Shown here one piece after another: positions 9,048 through 17,500 of a stretch of 55,565 bases of DNA. The notes beneath the pieces are model-generated. The model saw only the letters and a program-made list of their open reading frames with translations, did not search any database and was not told the DNA's origin. This DNA is from Arthrobacter sp. SPG23 (GTDB taxonomy: Bacteria; Actinomycetota; Actinomycetes; Actinomycetales; Micrococcaceae): the NCBI RefSeq assembly GCF_000876655.1, contig NZ_JYCN01000007.1, forward strand, positions 1 through 55,565. Reading direction: 5' to 3'. Each line of letters begins with the position of its first letter. Positions within the stretch are counted from its first letter, which is position 1. The position numbers and the translations under genes were made by a program.

Positions 9048-9995
9048 TTACGCCGGGGCCTCGCTGAGCCGAAGCCGGCTGCGGTACTCCACCGGCTGCT
9101 TGGTGATGGGGTCTACAAAACTGATCCCGCGGGCCAGCAGCTGGAGCGGCTTGGTGTAGTCGTCCGGGGCCTTGTCCAGCAGCTCGGGGTAGAAGGCATC
9201 GTTGACGATCCCCAGTCCGAGCGACGCCATGTGCACCCTGAGCTGGTGGGTCTTTCCCGAGTGCGGCTCGAGGCGGTACAGCGCACGGCGTTGCGGGGCA
9301 CTTGCTGACGTGCCGCCGTCGAACGTTTTCATCCGTTCAATGCGGGTTTCCGCATTGGGTTCGCCATCGACCACCTCGGCCAGGAGGTAGCTGCGGGACT
9401 TGGTCATGCGGTTCCTGACCACCACCGGGAAGTCGACGGCGGGATGCCCGGCAGCCGGTTCCGCGGCGGACACGCACTCGTACTCCTTCTGGACCTGGCG
9501 CTTCTCGAAGAGCACCTGGTACTTGCCGCGGGTCTCGGGGTTGGTGGAGAGCAGGAGGATGCCGGCCGTCATCCGGTCCAGGCGGTGCATGGGGATCAGG
9601 TCCGGGAGGTTCAGCTGGTTCCGGAGCCGCACCAGGGCCGATTCCTGGATGTAGGTGCCGCCCGGCGTGGTGGGCAGGAAGTGGGGTTTGTCCACCACCA
9701 GGATGTGATCGTCCTGGTGCAGGATGCTGAGCTCAACGGGAAGCCGGGTCTCCGGCGGGAGGGTGCGGTAGTACCAGATGAAGGTGTGGTCCTCGAGCCT
9801 GGTGCGTCGGTCCAGCGGGACGCCGCCCTCGCCCACGATCTCGCCGGCGTCGAAGCGGTCCTCGATGCCCTGCGGGTCGATGTGGCCCCAGCGGTGCATC
9901 ATGTAGTCCATTGCGGTGTCCCACGGCCCCTCGTCCGGGAGGCGCAGGCGGGTCGCGTTCACGCCGTCGCGCACGGGGAGGGGGGATTGCATCAC
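9048..9995 (-). CDS. RluA family pseudouridine synthase
   Basis: 315 aa. Isomerises uridine to pseudouridine in structured RNA (rRNA or tRNA; exact target unknown). The catalytic HRLDRMTAG motif contains the essential Asp; ILVVDKPHFLPTTPGG and the C-terminal LEPHSGKTHQLRVHMASLGLGIVND are typical RluA elements. The N-terminal 80 residues differ from the S4 domain of RluC/RluD. The start is GTG 9995, exactly 6 nt after TAGAAT, with an ATG one codon later as the alternative. Confidence 0.9.
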   Translation of the reverse strand: MMQSPLPVRDGVNATRLRLPDEGPWDTAMDYMMHRWGHIDPQGIEDRFDAGEIVGEGGVPLDRRTRLEDHTFIWYYRTLPPETRLPVELSILHQDDHILVVDKPHFLPTTPGGTYIQESALVRLRNQLNLPDLIPMHRLDRMTAGILLLSTNPETRGKYQVLFEKRQVQKEYECVSAAEPAAGHPAVDFPVVVRNRMTKSRSYLLAEVVDGEPNAETRIERMKTFDGGTSASAPQRRALYRLEPHSGKTHQLRVHMASLGLGIVNDAFYPELLDKAPDDYTKPLQLLARGISFVDPITKQPVEYRSRLRLSEAPA

Positions 9996-10001
9996 CGGTC
10001 C

Positions 10002-10007
10002 ATTCTA
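10002..10007 (-). promoter_or_regulatory. -10-like box TAGAAT for the pseudouridine synthase
   Basis: Minus-strand TAGAAT, 6 nt, then GTG 9995. No ribosome site is visible, so transcription is probably leaderless. Confidence 0.55.
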
Positions 10008-10037
10008 CTTTGCGCACCACCGACGGTTAAAAAGTTC

Positions 10038-10067
10038 TTGACAAATAAAATTGTCGGTACCGATACT
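10038..10067 (+). promoter_or_regulatory. Promoter TTGACA-18 bp-GATACT with embedded palindrome
   Basis: A consensus -35 (10038-10043) and a -10 (10062-10067) are spaced 18 bp. The -10 is 6 nt before ATG 10074, so transcription should start at or next to the start codon. The spacer end holds the perfect palindrome TCGGTACCGA (10054-10063), and GACAA...TTGTC form a second inverted repeat (10040-10055). These are likely operator sites of the ArsR-type regulator it drives. Confidence 0.78.
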
Positions 10068-10073
10068 TAAACC

Positions 10074-10718
10074 ATGTTGGACATCGAAGTGATCGAGGAC
10101 CCGGCCGCGGCGGAAGCCTCGCTGGACCCCATCCGGACCCGCATCCTCCGGCAGCTGGCGGAGCCCGGCTCGGCCACGCAGCTCGCCGCCAAGCTGGGGC
10201 TGCCGCGGCAGAAGGTGAATTACCACCTCAAAGCGCTGGAACGGCACGGGCTTGTGGAGCTTGTGGAGGAGCGGCGGAAGGGTAACGTCACGGAGCGCGT
10301 GCTGCAGGCCACCGCGGCGTCGTACCTGATTTCCCCTGTGGCTCTGGCCTCTGTGGCGCCGGATCCGCACCGTTTCGCGGACCGGTTCTCCGCCTTCTGG
10401 CTGCTGGCGCTCGCCGGCCGCATGGTCCAGGAGGTGGGGAAGCTCATCGCAGGGGCAGCGGCCGCACGCCAGAAACTCGCCACGTTCGCCATCGACGGCG
10501 AGATCAGCTTCCGCACCGCCGCGGACCGGGCCGCCTTCGCCGAAGAGCTCGGCTTTGCGGTCACCCGGCTCGTGGACAAGTACCACGACGACGGCGGTGC
10601 GGGCGGGCGGAAGCACCGCCTCGTCGTAGCGCTTCACCCGGCACTCAAGGAACCGGCACTCAAGGAACGCACAACCACCCCGTCCGGGGAAAATGAACAG
10701 GAGCAGGACAATGACTGA
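10074..10718 (+). CDS. ArsR-type helix-turn-helix regulator
   Basis: 214 aa. Winged HTH in residues about 17-75 (DPIRTRILRQLAEPGSATQLAAKLGLPRQKVNYHLKALERHGLVEL), then a helical C-terminal domain. No metal-binding cysteine motif is seen in the helix, so it is not a classical metalloregulator. Genes of this kind often pair with SRPBCC/AHSA1 proteins, as here: the next gene begins 8 bp before this stop. The strong promoter just upstream contains palindromes suited to autoregulation. There is no ribosome site; the message is probably leaderless. Confidence 0.87.
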   Translation: MLDIEVIEDPAAAEASLDPIRTRILRQLAEPGSATQLAAKLGLPRQKVNYHLKALERHGLVELVEERRKGNVTERVLQATAASYLISPVALASVAPDPHRFADRFSAFWLLALAGRMVQEVGKLIAGAAAARQKLATFAIDGEISFRTAADRAAFAEELGFAVTRLVDKYHDDGGAGGRKHRLVVALHPALKEPALKERTTTPSGENEQEQDND

Positions 10719-11403
10719 CAACCGCAAATTCGAGATTGTTTACGACACCGAACTGCCGGGCACCCCGGAGCGGGTGTGGGAAGCCGTCACCAAGGGCACC
10801 CCCGGGTGGATGTTCCCCACGGACCAGTGGCCGGACGTGAAGACTGTGGAGGAATACCCGCAGCACCTGGTGTCCCGCATGGAGGGGCCGGACGGCTGGT
10901 TCAACCAGCTGGAGCACGTCCTGGAACCGCTAGAGGGCGGCCGGGCCAGGCTGCATTATGTGCACAGCGGCATTTTCGCGGACAACTGGGACCAGCAGTA
11001 CGACGGCGCCAGCAAGCACACGGAGTTCTACCTCCACACGCTGGGCCAGTACCTGCAGTACTTCGACGGCCGGCCGGTGGTCTTCACGGACATCCAGGGC
11101 CCCGCGGCCTCGCAGGGGCCGGACGGTTTCGTCCGGCTGAAGAAGGCCCTCGGCGTCGATGCCGCGTCGCAGGGGGACAAGTTTGAGGTAAACCTCGACG
11201 GCGTGGGGCGGCTCACGGGGCAGGTGGACTTCTCCAACGAGAACTTCCTGGGCCTGCGGACCGAGGACACCATGTACCGCTTCTTTGGCCGCAACGCCTT
11301 CGGAGCGCCGGTGGGCATGACCGTCCACGATTTCAGCGGCGCCGGGGATTCCGAGGCTACGGCCAGGGCCTGGGGCGGCTACCTCGGGAAGGTCTACGCG
11401 TAG
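10711..11403 (+). CDS. SRPBCC (AHSA1-like) domain protein
   Basis: 230 aa. The opening FEIVYDTELPGTPERVWEAVTKG is the typical first strand and helix of the START/Bet v1-like SRPBCC fold, which binds hydrophobic ligands in a cavity; AHSA1-like bacterial members have mostly unknown ligands. The ATG at 10711 is preceded by AGGAG at 7 nt; an in-frame ATG at 10693 is less well placed. It overlaps the ArsR stop by 8 bp, so the two are translationally coupled and probably controlled together. Confidence 0.85.
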   Translation: MTDNRKFEIVYDTELPGTPERVWEAVTKGTPGWMFPTDQWPDVKTVEEYPQHLVSRMEGPDGWFNQLEHVLEPLEGGRARLHYVHSGIFADNWDQQYDGASKHTEFYLHTLGQYLQYFDGRPVVFTDIQGPAASQGPDGFVRLKKALGVDAASQGDKFEVNLDGVGRLTGQVDFSNENFLGLRTEDTMYRFFGRNAFGAPVGMTVHDFSGAGDSEATARAWGGYLGKVYA

Positions 11404-11434
11404 GACCCGGCCGGCGACACGCGGCTGGCCGGCG

Positions 11435-12925
11435 TCAGGCGATGGCGCCGGCGGGCGTGCGCCGGAGGCTGCGGTGGAGCCGGGGTGCGGCCTCGAGCTT
11501 GTCCTGGGCTGAGCGCAGGGCAAGCACCGCCGTCTCCAACTGAGCGGGCGGGAGCGTGAACGGGATGCGCAGGTAATGCTCGAAAGCCCCGCCCACGCCG
11601 AACCTTGGGCCGGCCGCAAGCCTCACCCCGAAGTCGGGCCCGATGACCGTCAGTGCGGTGCTGACCGGTGCGGGGAGCCGGCACCAGACGCTCAGCCCGC
11701 CGTCGGGCCGTTCCGGCTGCCAGCCGGGAAGGACCCTGCCGAGCAGATCGAGTAGCGCTGCCCGGTTCTCGCGGAGGGCTGCCAGCCGGGCCGGCAGCGG
11801 CTCGTCGAGTGACCGGACAAGGTGAGCGGCCGCCAGCTGTTCCACCACCGGTCCGCCCAGGTCCATGGTGGTACGGGCGGCCGCGAAGCGCTGGATCAGC
11901 GAACTGCCCGCCCGGATCCAGCCGGTCCGCAGCCCGGCCCAGTGCGACTTGCTCAGGGAGCCGATGGTGACCACTGCAGGGCTGAAGGCCGCCAGCGGGG
12001 CGCTTTCCACGGCGTCGAGGTTCAATTCACGCAGGGTCTCGTCCACCACCAGCACGGTTCCCGCGGTCGCCGCCGCCCGCACAAGCCGGCGGCGCTGGGG
12101 ATCGGACATCAGCCGGCCCGTCGGGTTGTGGAAGTCCGGCACCACGTACGCCATCTTCGGCCGCTGCTGCATCATGGCGGCTTCCATTCCGGCCACGTCC
12201 CAGCCGCGACCGTGCGGGAGGGCGACCGGCACGGGCCGGCAGCCGCTGGCGCGGATGGCATCCAGTGCGTGCGGGTAGGTGGGGTGGTCCACGAGCACTT
12301 TGTCCTGCCGCCCGGCCAGTGTGCGGAGCACGATGTTCAGGGCATGCTGCGCCCCCGATGTCACCAGGATCTGGTCCGCCGTGGTGGGGGCTCCGGCCGC
12401 CGTGTAGCGCGCGGCAATCGCCTCCCTCAGCGGTGCAATGCCGATGGCGTCATAGCCAAAACCCGGAAGCAGTGCCGGGAGCTCCGTCAGTGCGGCGGCG
12501 AAGGCCCGGTGCACCACCTCGCCGCTGGCAGGCAGGGACGCGTAGGCGAGATCGAGCAGGCCGGGCGGTGCTGCCAGCCCGGGCGCCCCGGCAAGGGAAG
12601 TTGGGCTCAACAGTTCGGTGAATGCCGGCCCGCTTGCGCCTGCGGGGATGCGGCGGGGGATGCAGGTCCGGCCGCGGCTGCCCTGCCGGCTGCTGAGGAA
12701 ACCCTGCTCACGCAGGCTGGCGTAGGCAGCCGTCACCGTGGTCCGGCTGACTCCCAGGGTTGCCGCCAGGGCGCGCTCGCTGGGCAGTGCCATGTCCAGC
12801 GGGACGCGTCCGTCCAGGATCAGGAGGCGGACGACGTCGGCCAGCTCGCGGTAGGCGGGCGCCGCGCCGCGGTTCCACCCGCCCAGGAGCCGCGTCAAGG
12901 CGGTGGGGTTCAGGGAGCCGGACAT
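11435..12925 (-). CDS. MocR-type regulator (GntR HTH fused to aminotransferase)
   Basis: 496 aa. N-terminal GntR winged HTH (about residues 15-85, LPSERALAATLGVSRTTVTAAYASL) is fused to a class I aminotransferase-like domain that binds pyridoxal phosphate. The Schiff-base lysine is in GSLSKSHWAGLR, residue about 326. MocR proteins usually sense PLP or amino compounds rather than transaminate. The gene is divergent from a YczE-type membrane protein, the arrangement known for YczR/YczE pairs, with shared CCAGT boxes in the 52-bp intergenic space. It starts 6 nt after GATACT without a ribosome site, so it is probably leaderless. Confidence 0.92.
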   Translation of the reverse strand: MSGSLNPTALTRLLGGWNRGAAPAYRELADVVRLLILDGRVPLDMALPSERALAATLGVSRTTVTAAYASLREQGFLSSRQGSRGRTCIPRRIPAGASGPAFTELLSPTSLAGAPGLAAPPGLLDLAYASLPASGEVVHRAFAAALTELPALLPGFGYDAIGIAPLREAIAARYTAAGAPTTADQILVTSGAQHALNIVLRTLAGRQDKVLVDHPTYPHALDAIRASGCRPVPVALPHGRGWDVAGMEAAMMQQRPKMAYVVPDFHNPTGRLMSDPQRRRLVRAAATAGTVLVVDETLRELNLDAVESAPLAAFSPAVVTIGSLSKSHWAGLRTGWIRAGSSLIQRFAAARTTMDLGGPVVEQLAAAHLVRSLDEPLPARLAALRENRAALLDLLGRVLPGWQPERPDGGLSVWCRLPAPVSTALTVIGPDFGVRLAAGPRFGVGGAFEHYLRIPFTLPPAQLETAVLALRSAQDKLEAAPRLHRSLRRTPAGAIA

Positions 12926-12929
12926 GTAG

Positions 12930-12970
12930 CCAGTATCTCAAACTGGATATGGATTACAAGGCCAGTTATG
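12930..12970. promoter_or_regulatory. MocR/YczE divergent control region
   Basis: Three CCAGT-type boxes lie within 41 bp: CCAGTATC (12930-12937), ACTGGATATGG in reverse orientation (12942-12952), and CCAGTTATGG (12962-12971). On the minus strand GATACT (12932-12937) lies 6 nt from the MocR start, with TTGTAA (12954-12959) as -35 at 16 bp spacing. The boxes overlap both promoter elements, as expected for MocR autoregulation and control of the neighbour. Confidence 0.62.
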
Positions 12971-12977
12971 GCGGACG

Positions 12978-13628
12978 ATGATTCTCATGATGACCCGCAG
13001 ACTCCTCCAACTGTTCACCGGCCTGGCCATGTACGGCATTTCGCTGGCCATGTTCATCCGTGCCGGCCTTGGCCTTGACCCCTGGGATGTATTCCATCAG
13101 GGCCTGGCCGGAAAGACCGGCCTCTCGATCGGCGCCGTGGTGGTCATCGTGAGCTTCCTCGTCCTGCTCCTCTGGATTCCGCTCCGGCAGTGGCCCGGGT
13201 TCGGCACCTTGTGCAACGCCGTACTGGTAGGTGTGTTCGCGGATGTGGGGCTGGCGCTGATTCCGGAGTTCTCGCATCTGGGCGGCCAGATCGGCATGCT
13301 GGCGGGCGCTGTGCTGCTGAACGGGATCGCGTCTGCCTGCTACATCGGCGCCCGGTTCGGCCCGGGCGCCCGCGACGGGCTGATGACCGGCCTGGCGCGG
13401 CGGACGGGGTGGTCGGTGCGGACGTCCCGGACGGGGATCGAAGTGGTTGTCCTTGCCACCGGCTGGCTGCTGGGCGGATCCGTGGGCGTGGGCACGGTGG
13501 TGTATGCCCTGGCTATCGGCCCGCTGGTGCAGTTGTTGCTGCCACGGTTCACGGTGCCGGAGGCCGGGAAATCCGTTGCGGACAGGGACGCCGCCGGAGT
13601 TGGCCCGGTGCCTGAGCCGGCCTCCTGA
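12978..13628 (+). CDS. YczE/YitT-like integral membrane protein
   Basis: 216 aa with about five hydrophobic segments, including LLQLFTGLAMYGISLAMFI, GAVVVIVSFLVLLLWIPL and VVLATGWLLGGSVGVGTVVYALAIGPLVQLLL. The LGLDPWDVFHQGL and GPGARDGLMTGL motifs are characteristic of the YczE/DUF6198 family. Its function is unknown, but genes of this family sit divergently beside MocR regulators in Firmicutes and Actinobacteria, and a transport role for a vitamin B6-related or amino compound has been suspected. ATGs at 12978, 12987 and 12990 are all possible starts; none has a strong ribosome site. Confidence 0.86.
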   Translation: MILMMTRRLLQLFTGLAMYGISLAMFIRAGLGLDPWDVFHQGLAGKTGLSIGAVVVIVSFLVLLLWIPLRQWPGFGTLCNAVLVGVFADVGLALIPEFSHLGGQIGMLAGAVLLNGIASACYIGARFGPGARDGLMTGLARRTGWSVRTSRTGIEVVVLATGWLLGGSVGVGTVVYALAIGPLVQLLLPRFTVPEAGKSVADRDAAGVGPVPEPAS

Positions 13629-13649
13629 TCCGTTTCGGGACCCGGTGGC

Positions 13650-14501
13650 TCAGGCGTTGGGCCCCGGCGGCGGCTGGCAGGTGGGGCAATAGTAGATGTC
13701 CCGCTCCTCGGTGCCGGTGCCTGTCTGGTGGCCTTTGGCCAGGACGCCGTGACGGATGGGCGTACCGCATTTGAGGCACGGCTGGTGCTCGCGGCGGTAT
13801 ACCCAGTATCCAGGTCGTCCGGCCATCCGTCCGACGGGCATTCCCCGCGGGTTGAGGACGGTGGTCCGGCGGCCCGGCCCCAGGTTGGCCTCCAGCAGCT
13901 GCTTGGCCGTGGCCATCATGGCGGGCAGGTCCGTTACATCGGAGACCGGTGCCGCGGGATGGATGCCGGACAGGAAGCAGGCCTCGCAGCGGTAGATGTT
14001 GCCGATACCGGCGAGGTTGCGCTGGTCCAGCAGGGCCACGCCGATGGGGACGTCAGGGGCTGCCCGCAGCCGCCGTTCAGCCTCCGCCATATCCCAGTCC
14101 GGACCCAGCAGGTCCGGCCCGAGGTGGCCGACGACGGAATCCTCGTCGGCGGTGCGGACCACTTCCAGGATGCCAAGGGAAAACCCGACGGCGTCCGCCG
14201 TGGCAGTGCGCAGCACGCACCGGGCGGTGAACCCCGGTTTCCGCCAGCGGCCGCCGGGCGGGTAGACCTGCCAGGCGCCTTCCATCTTCAGGTGGGAGTG
14301 GATAGTCAGCCGCTCCTCCGCCGGGCCACGTAGCCGCATGAGCAGGTGTTTGCCGCGGGGCACCACCTCGTCCACGGTCCACCCCGCCAGCTTCAGGGTG
14401 GCGAACCGGGGCACCCGGAAGTCGGAGGCTGTGAGCTGCTGCCCGGCCAGGGCGGCATGCAGCTGGGCCGCCGCCCGCCAGACGGAATCGCCTTCAGGCA
14501 C
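13650..14501 (-). CDS. nei2: Endonuclease VIII-like DNA glycosylase Nei2
   Basis: 283 aa base-excision repair enzyme removing oxidised pyrimidines with AP-lyase activity. The N-terminus reads (M)PEGDSVWRAA after removal of Met: the catalytic Pro2 and Glu3 are present and PEGD marks the Nei rather than the MutM (PELPE) branch. A lysine on a beta turn (PRGKHLL) and a C-terminal zinc finger (CLKCGT...YYCPTC, four Cys) complete the fold. GTG start at 14501 overlaps the lhr stop by 8 bp. The lhr-nei order is the same as in Mycobacterium tuberculosis (Rv3296-Rv3297). Confidence 0.93.
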   Translation of the reverse strand: MPEGDSVWRAAAQLHAALAGQQLTASDFRVPRFATLKLAGWTVDEVVPRGKHLLMRLRGPAEERLTIHSHLKMEGAWQVYPPGGRWRKPGFTARCVLRTATADAVGFSLGILEVVRTADEDSVVGHLGPDLLGPDWDMAEAERRLRAAPDVPIGVALLDQRNLAGIGNIYRCEACFLSGIHPAAPVSDVTDLPAMMATAKQLLEANLGPGRRTTVLNPRGMPVGRMAGRPGYWVYRREHQPCLKCGTPIRHGVLAKGHQTGTGTEERDIYYCPTCQPPPGPNA

Positions 14502-17500
14502 GGATTCTCAGTCCCTTCGGAGTGGAGTACGCGCCGGCGTGTGTCAGGGCGGCGGCGGCAGGAGTGTCCAGGATGCCGTGGCCGTTGACCTTCTCCATGA
14601 TCAGCTTGTCCACGGCGCCGCGCTTGACCACGCCCACCAGGGCTGCCGCGGCGGCGGCCAGCACGTCAGGGTCTTCATCGAAGGCGAGCAGCGTCTTGCC
14701 GCCGCGTTCCACGTACAGGGTCAGGGCGCCGTCGACCATCACCACCAGGGCTCCGGCTTTCCTGCCCGGACGGTGGCCGCTGCCGGCTTCCACACTCAGC
14801 GCGGGCCACGGCAGGGCCGCACCGTAGGGGTTGGCCGGGTCCGTGGCGGCAAGGGCCAGGGCAACGGGCTCCGGCTTGGCCAGCTGGGAGTCTTCGGAAT
14901 AAGACCGCAGCCTGTCCACGGTGGCCGGAACGGCGAACTGCGCGGCGCCGAGGTGTTCAATGAAGTAACCCCGGCGGCAACGCCCTGCCTCTTCCAGCCT
15001 GGCCAGGACTTTGTACATCAGCCCGAAGCCGCCCAGGATGTTCTCCGCCATGACGGACCCTCGGGTCACGACACCGTAGCGGTCCAGCAGGAGCTCGGCC
15101 GTGGCACGGGCGTGGATGGTGGGGTCAAGCTCGGGCAGCGGCAGGGCGGACCACCGGCCGGCCGCCAGCGGCGGGGTGGGAGCGGCGCCGGTCACGGAGC
15201 CGTAGCGTCCGCCGGTCAGCCCGGCAGATCCCATCAGACCCGTCCCGTGGGCGCGTCCCAGCCTGCTCATGCGGGGCGCGCGTGCCCGCGGCGCCCGGGC
15301 AACCTGGCGGTGCGCCGTGTGGCCCCCGGCGATCATGGCCCGGACCGGAGCGAAGGTGTCGCCGGTGATACGGCCGGCCCACGCCAGGTCCCACAGGGCA
15401 GACACCACATCCTGGTCGCTCAGCACGGAGTCCATGCCGCCCGCAATGTCCGTTAGCTGCCGGAAGAAGTAGCCGCCGCCGTTGTTCTGAAGGTGCTCCA
15501 GCAGCCGCTGCTGCGCGTCCCCCGGCTGGTAGTCCGGCGCGGGATTCAGCGTCAGTTCGGCCGAGTCCGCGAGGTGCAGGCTCACCCAGCCGTCATTGCC
15601 CGGCAGCGCGCCGGCGCCGGACCAGAGGACCTCGCCGGCGGCCATCAGCTCATCCAGCATGGCCGGCTGGTAGTCGCTGACGCGGCTGGCGAGGACCAGC
15701 GGCTCCCACGCCGAAGCCGGAACCGGCACGCCGGAAAGCTGGTCGACGGCGGTGATGATGCCGTCCAGGCCGCGCAGGGCTGACTGGCCCCGGCCGTGCC
15801 CGGGGATCCGGACGTTCTGCCAGGCCGGGAGGAAGCGTCCGTAGGCGCCGGCATCCACGGGCTCCACTTCGGCCCGCAGCGCCGCCAGCGACCGGCGGCG
15901 CAGCTTTCGCAGCACCTCGGCATCGCACCATTCACTGCTGCCGGCCAGGGGCGCGACGGCGGCGGCGTGCGGCGCAGGGGCATCCTCCTCGCCCGGCTCC
16001 GGAGTTTCGGGCGCGGGCGCCTGCTGGGGCGGTGTGGCATGCGGGCGGAACTCGCCTTCCACCACGCGTCCGTCCGCGGCGAGCCGCTTGAGCGCGGTGC
16101 CGACGACGGCGACGCCGAGTCCCAGCCGGGCCGCGGCTTCCGTTGCGGTGAAGGGCCCGTGGGTGCGGGCGTAGCGGGAGACAAGGTCGCCAAGGGGGTC
16201 GGCCACCGGCTCGATGAACGCCAGCGGCACACCCATGGGCAGGGGCACCCCGATGGCGTCACGCAGGCGGGCCGCATCCTCCACGGCTGCAAAACGTTCC
16301 ACGCCGCCGATGTTCACCCGGAGTGCGCGGTTGGCCCGTTGCAGGGCGGCAAGGTGGGCAACGGCGTCGGCCATGAGGGTTTCGACGGGCTCAACTACCG
16401 GGGTTGGCTCAACCACGGGTTCGGCACGTTCCAGCCGCGCGGCGACTTCCACGGGGGTCAGCGGGCCGAGCAGGCGGAGCAGGTCCGCGACGCCTTCCAT
16501 GCCGCGCACCCGTCGGTCCGGGGCAAGGCGCTGCAGCTCCCGTTCGGTGGCTTCAATAACCTTGGCGTCCAGGAGCTCGCGCAGCTCCACCCGGCCCAGG
16601 AGCTCATTGAGCAGCGTTGAATCCAGGGCCAGCGCGGCTGCCCGGCGCTCGGCAAGCGGCGAATCGCCCTCGTAGAGGAACTGGGCCACGTAGCCGAAGA
16701 GCAGGGACTTGGCGAACGGCGAAGGCTGCTGCGTGGTGGTCTGCAGGATCCGCAGCTCGCGCCGCTCAATGGACGCCGCGATGTCCTTCAGCGCCGGGAG
16801 GTCGTAAACGTCCTGCAGGCACTCGCGCACCGTTTCCAGCACTATCGGGAAGGTAGGGTACTTCCGGGCCACGTCCAGCAACTGCGCGGACCGCTGGCGC
16901 TGCTGCCACAGGGGCTGGCGCTTTCCCGGGTTTTGCCGGGGCAGCAGCAGGGCACGGGCGGCGCATTCACGGAAGCGCGAGGCAAAGAGGGCGCTGCCGC
17001 CCACCTCCGCCGTCACGATCTGTTCGAGTTCCTCCGGATCGAAGAGGAACAGTTCGGCTCCGGGCGGCTCGTCCTCCATCATGGGCACCCGCAGCACGAT
17101 GCCGTCGTCCGCGGCCATGGCGGAGCCGTCCATCCCGTAGCGCTGGTGCAGGCGCTGCCCCACCGCAAGGGCCCAGGGCGCGTGCACCGGCATGCCGAAC
17201 GGGCTGTGCAGCACCACCCGCCAGTCGCCCAGTTCGTCATGGAACCGCTCCACCACCAGGGTGGTGTCGCTGGGGACAACTTCGGTGGCCAGCTTCTGTT
17301 CGGCGAGGTACTGGATCAGGTTGTTCGCGGCGAAATCATCAAGCCCGCTGGCCTTGCAGCGTTCCGTGGCGGGGCCGACGTCGGACGCTGAGAGCTCACG
17401 CATAAAAGCGCCCAGCGCGCGGCCCAGGTCCACCGGCCGGCCCAGCGAGTCACCCTTCCAGAAGGGGAGTTTGCCCGGCTGGCCGAAGGCCGGGGAAACG

